From Woronichinia naegeliana WA131 (GTDB taxonomy: Bacteria > Cyanobacteriota > Cyanobacteriia > Cyanobacteriales > Microcystaceae), in contig CP073041.1 in the NCBI GenBank assembly GCA_025370055.1, forward strand, positions 7,162,272-7,226,271: a stretch of 64,000 nt of DNA. Reading direction: 5' to 3'. Made by a program: the position numbers and the translations under genes. The notes beneath the pieces are model-generated. The model had not been told where the DNA came from. It made no database searches and saw nothing but the letters and a program-made list of their open reading frames with translations. Of the stretch, positions 56,089-64,000 are shown piece by piece; position 1 is the first letter of the stretch, and each line of letters starts with the position of its first letter.

Positions 56089-56544
56089 TTGAATAAATCC
56101 ATCTATAGTCTGCTCGATTTACCTTCTAAGGTTGAATATGCTTTGCTGGCCTTGTTGGAAATGGCAATGCGATTTAATCAGCAAACCCCCCTGACGGTTA
56201 GTGAAATAACTGCTAGACAACCCATTCCTGAACGTTACCTAGAGCAAATTTTGGGAACATTGCGTCGGGGTGGCCTCTTAAAAAGTCAACGGGGCTTTGG
56301 CGGCGGTTATCTTTTGGCCCGCGATCCTAGTCAAATTTCACTGCTGGATATTGTCACTCTCATTGAAGGTGAGCGTAAAGCAGAGCAACAGGGAGAATTT
56401 CCCACCATTGAGGTCAGACTGATCCGAGAAGGCTGGCAACAGGCCAATATCGCTGCTCAAACGGTTTTAGCTCAGTGTTCTCTGGCTGATCTCTGTAAAC
56501 AACGGCAGCAATATCTGCAAACCAGCTTGATGTATTATATTTAG
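56089..56544 (+). CDS. Rrf2-family transcriptional regulator
   Basis: A winged-helix regulator of ~151 aa. VEYALLALLEMAMRFNQQTPLTVSEITARQPIPERYLEQILGTLRRGGLLKSQRGFGGGYLLARDPSQISLLDIV follows the Rrf2 pattern closely. Iron-sulfur binding members have three Cys near the end; here only CSLADLC with two Cys is present, so cluster binding is doubtful. The frame has no ATG at the expected N-terminus; TTG 56089 (NKSIYSLLDLPSKVEYAL) is used. The next gene, pfkA, starts 107 bp downstream. Confidence 0.85.
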   Translation: MNKSIYSLLDLPSKVEYALLALLEMAMRFNQQTPLTVSEITARQPIPERYLEQILGTLRRGGLLKSQRGFGGGYLLARDPSQISLLDIVTLIEGERKAEQQGEFPTIEVRLIREGWQQANIAAQTVLAQCSLADLCKQRQQYLQTSLMYYI

Positions 56545-56650
56545 TCTCTAACCGAGAAAGTGGGCACAACCTTAAGAATGTCCAAGAATAACGGTCATTT
56601 TTTCCATTCCCCCTAACAATAAAAAGCGTCCTAGCTAACACAGGAAATCT

Positions 56651-57736
56651 ATGGGAGAGAAAAAACGGATTGGCATTTTAACCAGTGGGGGTGATTGTGC
56701 AGGCTTGAATGCGGTCATCCGGGCGGTCGTACATCATGCAATCGGCAACTATGGTTGGGAAGTGGTTGGCATTAAGGAGGCCACTAATGGCTTAATGAGC
56801 AATCCGCCCCAGGTGGTTAATTTTGATCTAGAAACAATTGACTCACTGCTACTTATGGGGGGAACCATACTCGGTACGACCAATAAGGGTAATCCCTTTG
56901 CTTTTCCCATGCCTGATGGTTCCGTCCGCGATCGCACCCAGGAAATTATTGATGGTTATCGCAGTTTGAACCTAGAAGCTCTGATTGGCATTGGCGGCGA
57001 TGGTAGTTTAGCGATTCTTCGCAAAATTGCTCAACAGGGCGGCATTAACCTGGTCGGTATTCCCAAAACCATTGACAACGATGTGGGGGCGACGGAAACG
57101 TCCATCGGTTTTGATACCGCGCTCAATATTGCCACCGAGGCCCTGGATCGTCTGCATTTTACGGCGGCGAGTCATAACCGTGTGATGGTCTTAGAAGTGA
57201 TGGGACGGGATGCGGGTCATATTGCTTTAGGAGCAGGCATTGCTGGCGGGGCTGATATCATTCTTATTCCTGAAATTCCCTACCATCTAGACAATATCTG
57301 CAAAAAAATTCGCCAGCGTCAGGCCAGGGGTCAACACTTTTGTTTGGTGATCGTATCTGAAGCTGTTCGTACCGAATTAGGAGATCCGCTTAAGGGAGTA
57401 CAACAGATGGGAGAAGATCGTTATGGCGGTATTGGCAAATATATTGCTGAGAAAATCGCTGAATATACGGGGGCTGAAACCCGTGTCACCGTACTAGGTC
57501 ACATTCAACGGGGCGGAATCCCGTCCCCTGTGGATCGTCTCTTAGGAGCAGCCTTTGGTGTTGCCTCCGTGGATCTAATTGCCGCCGGTCACTATGATCA
57601 GATGGTCGCTTGGCAACGTCGTCAAGTGATTAGTGTCCCCATTGCTGAAGCGATTCAAACCTACCGTTCTGTGGATCTGGAGGGAACCCTAGTGAAAACA
57701 GCCAAGGGATTAGGTATTTGTTTAGGCGATGATTGA
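56651..57736 (+). CDS. pfkA: 6-phosphofructokinase
   Basis: Phosphorylates fructose 6-phosphate in glycolysis. 361 aa. N-terminal nucleotide loop GILTSGGDCAGLNAVIRAVV (~7-26), GIGGDGSLAIL (~113-123) and catalytic PKTIDNDVGATETSIGF (~138-154), then VLEVMGRDAGHIALGAG and LGHIQRGGIPSPVDRLLG. The pair Gly in GGDGS with Lys in PKTIDND is characteristic of the actinobacterial/cyanobacterial branch rather than the E. coli type (PGTIDND). The exact phosphoryl donor cannot be settled from sequence. Start ATG 56651 with GGAAA upstream. Confidence 0.95.
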   Translation: MGEKKRIGILTSGGDCAGLNAVIRAVVHHAIGNYGWEVVGIKEATNGLMSNPPQVVNFDLETIDSLLLMGGTILGTTNKGNPFAFPMPDGSVRDRTQEIIDGYRSLNLEALIGIGGDGSLAILRKIAQQGGINLVGIPKTIDNDVGATETSIGFDTALNIATEALDRLHFTAASHNRVMVLEVMGRDAGHIALGAGIAGGADIILIPEIPYHLDNICKKIRQRQARGQHFCLVIVSEAVRTELGDPLKGVQQMGEDRYGGIGKYIAEKIAEYTGAETRVTVLGHIQRGGIPSPVDRLLGAAFGVASVDLIAAGHYDQMVAWQRRQVISVPIAEAIQTYRSVDLEGTLVKTAKGLGICLGDD

Positions 57737-57864
57737 GGAGTGGTGTTCCTTACCATGCTAACTAGGGCGATCGCATTCTCTTAGGAGAGAAAATAACTGG
57801 CGATCGCTCTCGTCTCCTATGAAGAAAAAACAACTTTTTAGGGTAGAATGACAAAGGAAAATCT

Positions 57865-57949
57865 GGAGAGGTGGCAGAGCGGTTGAATGCGGCAGACTCG
57901 AAATCTGTTTTAGGGCGACCTAACGGGGGTTCGAATCCCCCCCTCTCCG
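57865..57949 (+). tRNA. tRNA-Ser (CGA)
   Basis: 85 nt folding as a class II tRNA. Acceptor GGAGAGG pairs with CCTCTCC (57942-57948) with discriminator G. The anticodon stem GCAGA/TCTGT encloses loop CTCGAAA, anticodon CGA. A long variable arm (TTTAGGGCGACCTAA) is typical of serine tRNAs. The T arm is GGGGG-TTCGAAT-CCCCC. No CCA is encoded. Confidence 0.95.
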
Positions 57950-57971
57950 TTCCTAACTTGAACTCACAACA

Positions 57972-58475
57972 CTAGGCACGAATTTCTTTAACTTGCTTAC
58001 TTAAGCGAAGTTGGGTGCCATGGGCATTCCAGTGAACTTGATCAAAGACTTCGTGCAGGATACAAAGTCCTCTGCCACTTTCGGCTTCTTCGGGGGGGAG
58101 AAAAACTTCGGCACAGTCCTCGCCCTCACCACATTGACACTGGGGGGTAAACCCTTCTCCTTGATCGGATATTACCCAAGCCATGCCTTCTTTGGAAGTC
58201 GTAAAATGAACAACAATAGATTTACTAGGATCCAGTTTATTCCCGTGTTTTGCCGCGTTAACTAGTGCTTCTTGGAGTCCTAGCCGAATTTCATCCCGAA
58301 AACAATTAGGAACACTGGTTAGCAGTAGGTCAAGGACTGGACACAAATAAAGCGTAGAAGAGAAGCTAAGTGTACTCCAACTCCGTTTAATCGGAGGAAG
58401 GGAAATAGAAATCACGCGCTTTACCTCTAAGACTGAAATACAAGAATACTGGCAAAAAAGGGGATTAGCTCTCAA
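57972..58475 (-). CDS. anti-sigma/HATPase_c_2 type regulatory kinase
   Basis: A GHKL ATPase domain without a phosphoacceptor domain, of the RsbW/SpoIIAB type. N-box LGLQEALVNAAKHGNK, G1 box VISDQGEGFTP and G2 box EAESGRGLCILHEVFDQVHW are visible. Such proteins phosphorylate anti-sigma antagonists or bind sigma factors. A Cys-containing insert (QCQCGEGEDCAE) in the ATP lid is unusual. Start ATG 58475; a GTG at 58415 (VISISLPPIKRSW) is an alternative that removes a poorly conserved leader. It is convergent with tRNA-Ser. Confidence 0.85.
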   Translation of the reverse strand: MRANPLFCQYSCISVLEVKRVISISLPPIKRSWSTLSFSSTLYLCPVLDLLLTSVPNCFRDEIRLGLQEALVNAAKHGNKLDPSKSIVVHFTTSKEGMAWVISDQGEGFTPQCQCGEGEDCAEVFLPPEEAESGRGLCILHEVFDQVHWNAHGTQLRLSKQVKEIRA

Positions 58476-58814
58476 TGCTTCGGCCTCTCAATTAGCCCCA
58501 TTAAGTACACCCTAGGGATTAGGACAGAATGTCCAGTCTAAAATATCCCTAAACGTTTGAAACCTTGTTTTTTAAGGCCTTCAGTAAAAACCAATTACGG
58601 CGAAAATTAACGTAACCATAGCGATTCAATCAAAAAATTGATGCTACTGACTTGATCATAGGTTTTCTTGACAGAGAGAAAGACTGGAAGAATGCAAAGC
58701 TCTAATGAATGCTCTTGACGGAACCCAGTCACGATACTCATTCTAACGCAATCTTTCCTAAGCGATTGTTATCTTGATCGCATCAAATTTTGTCAGAGGG
58801 CGTGATTGGGTTGT
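58476..58814. other. 339-bp spacer, nothing recognised
   Basis: Lies between the rlmD stop (58815) and the start of the anti-sigma gene. It is A/T-rich with no HIP1 octamer, open frame, RNA fold or repeat that I could support. It should contain the promoter of the anti-sigma gene and the terminator of rlmD. Confidence 0.4.
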
Positions 58815-60179
58815 TTAGGGTCTTTGCAAAATAACCGCACATTCGACGTGAGCCGTTTGGGGAAAGAAGTCTGCTCCCTGAATCCAACTCAATTGGTAGT
58901 TGACCGCCTGGCAAAGGAATTTTAAATCCCTGGCGAGGGTAGCAGGTTGGCAACTGATGTAAACAATCGTGCGGGGGGCATGGGCCACCAAGGTTTCTAG
59001 GACTTGATGATCGCAACCTTTACGAGGAGGATCTAGAAGCACAATGTCAGGGATTTGAGACAATTGAGGTAATAGCGTTTCTACTTTGCCTTGCTGAAAT
59101 TCCACATTCGTAATCTGGTTGATCTCGGCATTGCGGCGGGCTTGATGAACAGAAGCGGTATTAATCTCTAAAGCGATCGCCGATTTAACCTTTTGGGCGA
59201 GCGGTAAGGTAAAAGTCCCGATCCCACAGTAGGCATCCACCAGGTGTTCATCTCCCGTTAATGGCAATTGTCCAATAATTGCTGTTAGTAAACTCTCCGC
59301 TGCTTCTGTGTGGATTTGGAAAAAGGTATCGGGGCCAAGCTCAAATTCTAAACCCGCAAAAATTTCTCGACAGCTATTCCGACCGACAATGATCTGTGTC
59401 TCTTCCCCAAAAATGACATTGTTGTGTTGTGGTTGACAGTTGAGAGCTACGCCCACTAGTTCGGGGTAACGCTCTAACCAGATTTCGGCCTGTTCTGTGA
59501 GACCAGGCAAAGAAGGACTCGCACTGATTAAGGTAAGTAGAATTTCGCCGGTTCTTCGCCCAATCCGCAGAGCCAGATGGCGTAGTTTTCCCCGTTGTTG
59601 GCTTTCATCATAAATTGACCAGCCCTGGGACTGAATATCCTGTTTAATCTCCTTGAGGAAGGGGTTAAGACGACCATCTTGCACTGGACATTGATTGAGA
59701 TTAATCAAATGATGACTTTGACGGCGGTAATAACCCGCTTGAACTTGTCCACTTTGAGAACGGGCCAGGGGGTAGGTAACTTTGTTGCGATAGCCCAAAT
59801 TATCGACAGAACTGAGAAGGGGCGCGATCGCCAGATCCATAAAACCACCAATCCGTTCTAGGGCATCAATAATTTGCTGTTGTTTGCTTGCTCGTTGGTA
59901 ATCGATATCAATATGCTGCCACTGACAGCCGCCACACTTATCAGCCACAATACAGTTCGGTCGAATGCGATGGGGGGATGGGGTTAAAATCTCCTGAAGT
60001 TGCCCATAACTATACTGTTTTTTCAATCGCACTAATCTCACCAAGACGCGATCGCCAGGGACAGTATCAGGGACAAACACAACTCGCTCTTGAAAACGCC
60101 CTAAGCCCTCACCACTATTGCTTAAACCAGTAATCTCTAACTCGATTAAATTGCCCTGTTGCCAAGTGGGATTGCTCAT
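58815..60179 (-). CDS. rlmD: 23S rRNA (uracil-C5)-methyltransferase RlmD-like
   Basis: 454 aa. The N-terminal TRAM domain (~1-65, LIELEITGLSNSGEGLGRFQERVVFVPDTVPGDRVLVR) binds RNA. The Fe-S cysteines are in CIVADKCGGCQWQHI with a further Cys at NQCPVQDG. The methyltransferase domain has DAYCGIGTFTLPLA (SAM site), VLLDPPRKGC and IVYISCQPATLARDL with the nucleophilic Cys. The enzyme uses S-adenosylmethionine to make m5U in 23S rRNA; the exact position (1939 or 747) is not fixed by sequence. Start ATG 60179. Monocistronic. Confidence 0.9.
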   Translation of the reverse strand: MSNPTWQQGNLIELEITGLSNSGEGLGRFQERVVFVPDTVPGDRVLVRLVRLKKQYSYGQLQEILTPSPHRIRPNCIVADKCGGCQWQHIDIDYQRASKQQQIIDALERIGGFMDLAIAPLLSSVDNLGYRNKVTYPLARSQSGQVQAGYYRRQSHHLINLNQCPVQDGRLNPFLKEIKQDIQSQGWSIYDESQQRGKLRHLALRIGRRTGEILLTLISASPSLPGLTEQAEIWLERYPELVGVALNCQPQHNNVIFGEETQIIVGRNSCREIFAGLEFELGPDTFFQIHTEAAESLLTAIIGQLPLTGDEHLVDAYCGIGTFTLPLAQKVKSAIALEINTASVHQARRNAEINQITNVEFQQGKVETLLPQLSQIPDIVLLDPPRKGCDHQVLETLVAHAPRTIVYISCQPATLARDLKFLCQAVNYQLSWIQGADFFPQTAHVECAVILQRP

Positions 60180-60247
60180 AGTTAATCCAAATAAGAGGAG
60201 AACTTGATTTTGTCGTGGGGATGGGATTGATTGTGGTTTAGGACAGC

Positions 60248-60361
60248 CTAAGTAAGGGCTAAACCTTGATTCCAGGCATGACGGGCAGTCCCAGCGTGTT
60301 TGGCGAGAGTTGTCCGTTGGGCGTTATTGAGTTTTAGCTCAGTTTTAAATCCCAAGAGCAT
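60248..60361 (-). pseudogene. tnpB N-terminal remnant
   Basis: The minus strand from ATG 60361 reads MLLGFKTELKLNNAQRTTLA, then KHAGTARHAWNQGLALT and stops at 60248. This is the signature N-terminus of IS200/IS605- or IS607-type TnpB, the RNA-guided nuclease ancestor of Cas12. Only ~37 residues remain; no RuvC part or right-end RNA was seen. It is the only transposon trace in the last 14 kb. The rest of the 60180-60510 spacer shows nothing else. Confidence 0.7.
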
Positions 60362-60510
60362 AGTGAAGCCAAGAAGTTCAATTCAAGATTATGATAAACA
60401 AAAACAGAGAGATTGGCTCAGGTTGAATCTCTGGATAAAAATTAAAAATTTGAAAATGAACAAAAGTTAGTGATTATTAGCAAAACCATTACTGTTAATT
60501 AACCCTTCGT

Positions 60511-63500
60511 ATGAAAAAAAAACTCTGCTTTTCCTTAACACCTGCTGGGTTGCTTCATTCCAGAATAGCGATCGCCACCAGTAAAGCCGGCGGAGTGGGC
60601 GTACTCGATCTGGAATTTTGTCGCCCCGAAGATGGAGAGAGAATCACTCAAAATCTTAATACTCTATTAGGGACTATTTCGATGGAACAAGAGATGGGTT
60701 TAAGATTCCGAGGGAATCAGCTTTCTTTTGTATCTTCCCTTTTGTCTCGTTTATCAGCTCGTCCCTATTGGATCATGCTGACAGGTTGGACAGCAGAGAA
60801 TTTAAACAATATTTTGACTCAGTTACCGTCGGCCCATTCCTATCAACTCTTATTAGAAGTGACAGGGGCGGATCAGCTTGACCAGATTGTAGCCTTATCT
60901 GTCCCTATTGCCGGTCTTGTGCTGAAAGGAAGTGAAAGTGGGGGTTGGGTTGGCGAGGAATCCGCCTTTATGTTAGTACAAAAAGTCGTGGCCCAACAAT
61001 ACCAAAAGCAGACTTCACCCAAACTGCCCGTGTTTGTTCAGGGGGGAATCGGGGTTTGCACCGCAGCCGCTTGTTATGGCATTGGGGCCGCTGGTGTGGT
61101 GTTAGATGATCAATTATGGTTAATGCCAGAGTCACCTCTGCCGGAAACTTGGCAACGTCACTTAAAGGGGCTGAGTGGACAAGAGGCCTCACTCTATGGT
61201 GACAAATTAGGAGCCGGTTGTCGAGTTCTAGCGCGTCCTAGCTTTAAAGGAATTGCTCGCTTACAAGAATGGGCAGAGAAGTTGGAAATTCAAGCAGCAG
61301 ATTTGGCCCAAGCGATCCCCCTCTGGCAAGAGCGTGTCTCAGACATTATGGGTTGGGGAGAAGCAACGGATTTTGTTTGGCCAATGGGTCAAGCGGTGGG
61401 TTTTGCCGAAGGATTAGTAGAACGTTATAAAACGACTGGCCGCCTGATTCAAGCCTTGATGGGTCAGAGTGTAGAACAGGTCAAACAAGCTCAAGATCTT
61501 CAACCTCTTCAGGCGCGATCGCCGTTGGCCCAGGCCCATCGGACAGAGTATCCCATTGTTCAAGGGCCAATGACCAGGGTAAGTGATACCGCAGAATTTG
61601 CTGCCGCCGTAGCCAAAGGTGGAGGACTACCCCTATTAGCCCTAGCCATGATGCGTGGTAAACAGGTAGAAGCTCTCCTCCGTCAGACCCAAGAACTTTT
61701 AGGAGAACAGTCCTGGGGAGTAGGAATGCTGGGTTTCGTTTCCCAAACCCTACGGGAAGAACAAATGGAAGCCATTCGAGCCGTTAAGCCCCCGTTTGCT
61801 CTAATTGCTGGTGGCAGACCCGATCAAGCGGCCCATTTTGAATCCCTGGGAATTCCGACCTATATCCATGTACCTGTCCCACGACTGCTTAAAATGTTCT
61901 TACAACAGGGAGCCAGACGCTTTGTCTTTGAGGGACGTGAATGCGGCGGACACGTGGGCCCCTTATCCAGCTTTGTGCTTTGGGAAAGCATGATTGCTAC
62001 CTTGTTGAATGAAGTGACAAGTAGTATGGCCTCAGAGGTTCATGTGCTTTTCGCGGGGGGAATTCACGATGCTTACTCGGCGGCGATGCTGGGGGCCATG
62101 ACCGCACCGCTAGTGGCCAAAGGTATTCGAGTGGGAATGTTAATGGGAACGGCCTATCTCTTCACCCAAGAAGCTGTGGTCGGGGGGGCAATTATCCCTG
62201 AATTTCAAGCACAAGCGATTCAATGTCATCGTACTGTAACCCTAGAGTCAGGGCCAGGTCATGCCACCCGTTGTGCCGTCACCCCTTTTTCCCAAGAATT
62301 TGAAGAAACTCGTCGTCGTTTATTGACAGAAGGGAAATCCAGTGAAGAAATTCGCAATGCCTTAGAAGACTTGAATGTGGGTCGCCTACGGATTGCTTCT
62401 AAGGGTTGTAACCGTAATGCCGAAGGGAAAATAGTGGCCGTTCCTTTGGAGCAGCAACGGGCAGAAGGGATGTACATGATTGGGCAAGTGGCCACCCTCC
62501 ATGAGCAAATCTTTACCATTAAGGATCTTCATGAGCAGGTCTGTGTGGAAAGCAATCATCTCCTCTTAAAGCAGGAATTACCTCAGCCATCTTCTCCCTC
62601 TGGCCAACTCACCCAACCCTCCGATATTGCCATTATTGGCATTGGCACTCTCTTACCAGGTGCTCAAAGTCCAGAGGAATTATGGAGCCATATTCTTGAG
62701 AAGAAAAATGCCATTACGGAAATTCCGGCTCATCGTTGGGATTGGCGTTTGTATTACGACTCAGATCGTTCTGCCAGAGACAAGATTTATTCCAAATGGG
62801 GCGGCTTTTTAGACGATATTCCCTTTGATCCTCTGGATTACGGTATTCCTCCCAAATCTTTAAAATCCATTGAGCCGATGCAGTTGCTCATTTTGGAGAC
62901 AGTGCGTAAAGCTTTGGCCGATGCGGGTTACGAAGACAGAGATTTTGATCGGGAAAATACCTCTGTGATTGTAGGGGTGAGTGGCGGTAGTGCTGACTTG
63001 GGACAACAGTACGGAACTCGTTCAGAAATTCCCCGTTTTGTGGAAAATCCGCCGCCGGAAGTTTGGGATCGATTGCCGGAATGGACAGAGGAAAGTTTTC
63101 CAGGACTTTTATTAAATGTAACAGCCGGTCGTATTGCCAACCGTTTTGATTTTGGTGGGACGAATTGTAGTGTGGATGCAGCCTGTGCTTCTTCCCTTTT
63201 GGCCCTGAAAATGGCCGTGGATGAGTTGGAGTCAGGACGTTGTAATGTGGCGATCGCCGGTGGCTTGGATACTACACAAAGCCCCTTTGCCTATTTTTGT
63301 TTTAGTAAAACGCCAGCCATGTCCCCCACCGGTCAATCCCGACCCTTTGATAAAAATGCCGATGGTATTGTCATTAGTGAAGGTGCTGGTATTGTCGTGC
63401 TCAAACGTCTTCAGGATGCCGAAGCGGACGGCGATCGCATTTATGCTGTGATTAAGAGTGTGGGCAGTTCCAGTGATGGTAAGGCTTTGGGATTAACTGC

Positions 63501-64000
63501 GCCCTTGAGTTCTGGTCAACGTCGCGCTCTGCAACGAGCCTATCAAAAGGCAGACTTTTCCCCTGGCACGATCGCCCTCTATGAGGCTCATGGAACCGGA
63601 ACACCGGCGGGAGACAAGGCCGAATTAGAAACCATCAACAATACCCTCGTGGCAAGCGGCAAGGCCCTACCCAAATCCTGTGCGATTGGCTCAGTGAAAT
63701 CTTTGATTGGTCATACAAAAGGTTCGGCTGGTATAACAGGGTTGATCAAAGCTTCTTTAGCTCTCTATCACAAAGTCTTAACGCCCCATGCCAACGTGCA
63801 AAAACCCCTATCCTTGCTGGAAGAAGCAGAAACACCTGTTTACCTTTTAAAAGAAGCTCATCCCTGGCTCCCAAATCCTGATTATCCTCGACGGGCAGGG
63901 GTAAGTGCCTTTGGTTTTGGGGGAACCAATTTCCATGCTGTTCTAGAAGAGTATGACGGCGGCTTACAGGAATCCGTCCTCGGCAGTAATCCTTGGCCGC
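60511..64000 (+). CDS. PUFA-synthase-like multidomain enzyme (NMO-NMO-KS), partial
   Basis: An open frame of at least 1,163 codons that runs off the window. Residues ~1-330 and ~345-665 are two tandem nitronate-monooxygenase/PfaD-like flavin barrels. The first has PVFVQGGIGVCTAAACYGIG; the second has PIVQGPMTRVSD, FAGGIHDAYSAAMLGAM and GMLMGTAYLFTQEAV. A ketosynthase begins at ~705 (IAIIGIGTLLPGAQSPEELW) with catalytic Cys in DAACASSL and His in EAHGTGTPAGD and GSVKSLIGHTKGSAG. The architecture resembles cyanobacterial PfaA/PfaD-type or HglE-type glycolipid synthases, in which enoyl reduction and chain condensation sit in one protein. The product is probably a long-chain polyketide or polyunsaturated chain. 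Downstream domains and partner genes lie outside the window. Confidence 0.85.
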   Translation, partial: MKKKLCFSLTPAGLLHSRIAIATSKAGGVGVLDLEFCRPEDGERITQNLNTLLGTISMEQEMGLRFRGNQLSFVSSLLSRLSARPYWIMLTGWTAENLNNILTQLPSAHSYQLLLEVTGADQLDQIVALSVPIAGLVLKGSESGGWVGEESAFMLVQKVVAQQYQKQTSPKLPVFVQGGIGVCTAAACYGIGAAGVVLDDQLWLMPESPLPETWQRHLKGLSGQEASLYGDKLGAGCRVLARPSFKGIARLQEWAEKLEIQAADLAQAIPLWQERVSDIMGWGEATDFVWPMGQAVGFAEGLVERYKTTGRLIQALMGQSVEQVKQAQDLQPLQARSPLAQAHRTEYPIVQGPMTRVSDTAEFAAAVAKGGGLPLLALAMMRGKQVEALLRQTQELLGEQSWGVGMLGFVSQTLREEQMEAIRAVKPPFALIAGGRPDQAAHFESLGIPTYIHVPVPRLLKMFLQQGARRFVFEGRECGGHVGPLSSFVLWESMIATLLNEVTSSMASEVHVLFAGGIHDAYSAAMLGAMTAPLVAKGIRVGMLMGTAYLFTQEAVVGGAIIPEFQAQAIQCHRTVTLESGPGHATRCAVTPFSQEFEETRRRLLTEGKSSEEIRNALEDLNVGRLRIASKGCNRNAEGKIVAVPLEQQRAEGMYMIGQVATLHEQIFTIKDLHEQVCVESNHLLLKQELPQPSSPSGQLTQPSDIAIIGIGTLLPGAQSPEELWSHILEKKNAITEIPAHRWDWRLYYDSDRSARDKIYSKWGGFLDDIPFDPLDYGIPPKSLKSIEPMQLLILETVRKALADAGYEDRDFDRENTSVIVGVSGGSADLGQQYGTRSEIPRFVENPPPEVWDRLPEWTEESFPGLLLNVTAGRIANRFDFGGTNCSVDAACASSLLALKMAVDELESGRCNVAIAGGLDTTQSPFAYFCFSKTPAMSPTGQSRPFDKNADGIVISEGAGIVVLKRLQDAEADGDRIYAVIKSVGSSSDGKALGLTAPLSSGQRRALQRAYQKADFSPGTIALYEAHGTGTPAGDKAELETINNTLVASGKALPKSCAIGSVKSLIGHTKGSAGITGLIKASLALYHKVLTPHANVQKPLSLLEEAETPVYLLKEAHPWLPNPDYPRRAGVSAFGFGGTNFHAVLEEYDGGLQESVLGSNPWP

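Overview
The window is cyanobacterial. The HIP1 octamer GCGATCGC recurs throughout the host DNA, and the single-copy genes are typical of the phylum: petJ-type cytochrome c6, a DUF4079 membrane protein, a DUF2470 protein, a cyanobacterial-type phosphofructokinase and a PUFA-synthase-like multidomain enzyme. The very high load of nested insertion sequences resembles colonial bloom-forming chroococcalean cyanobacteria (Microcystis or Woronichinia-like). That is an inference; no marker here fixes the species.

Region 1 (1-16.8 kb) is an insertion-sequence graveyard. Pieces of IS4, IS1, IS1-like, IS1634, IS66, ISKra4, IS630 and IS5-type elements are inserted into one another. Clean target duplications reveal three non-autonomous MITE-like insertions (10393-10555 and 14345-14550 here, 17779-17920 just beyond) and several complete elements. 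Only the IS1-like transposase (12995-14074) and one IS630 transposase (15632-16675) look intact, plus an IS1634 transposase readable only through a -1 frameshift at an A-AAA-AAG site.

Region 2 (16.9-28.9 kb) holds a DUF4079 gene and then a broken conflict/defence operon on the minus strand: a Trypco2 protein (28573-28875), a trypsin-like protease (26122-26823) and an NB-ARC STAND NTPase with 31-32-residue repeats (24321-26125, continued at 21766-22626). Its C-terminal half lies 25 kb away on the other strand (46675-46979 and 48592-49992). Removing three IS copies and undoing one inversion between IS5 copies rejoins the pieces in frame into one gene of 4,368 nt (1,455 aa, about 27 repeats), with every target duplication accounted for.

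Region 3 (29-44.7 kb) is mostly host sequence: an RTX/choice-of-anchor-L surface or secreted protein, a two-component system, tgt, a propeller-transglutaminase protein, petJ, a DUF2470 protein, a small lipoprotein and a truncated AAC(3)-like acetyltransferase. Two complete IS (IS5-type, ISL3) follow, then an SDR/methyltransferase pair embedded in a HIP1-bearing 75-bp repeat family.

Region 4 (44.7-50 kb) holds an IS5 copy, the STAND C-terminal half split by a Tn5-like IS4 element, and a four-helix-bundle gene flanked by inverted G-rich repeats.

Region 5 (50.5-64 kb) has no complete IS, only a tnpB relic. It carries a YkvA protein, a NarL-type regulator, a coiled-coil signalling protein, a NAGPA-type glycosidase, an Rrf2 regulator, pfkA, tRNA-Ser(CGA), an anti-sigma kinase, rlmD and the start of a large NMO-NMO-KS enzyme that runs off the window.
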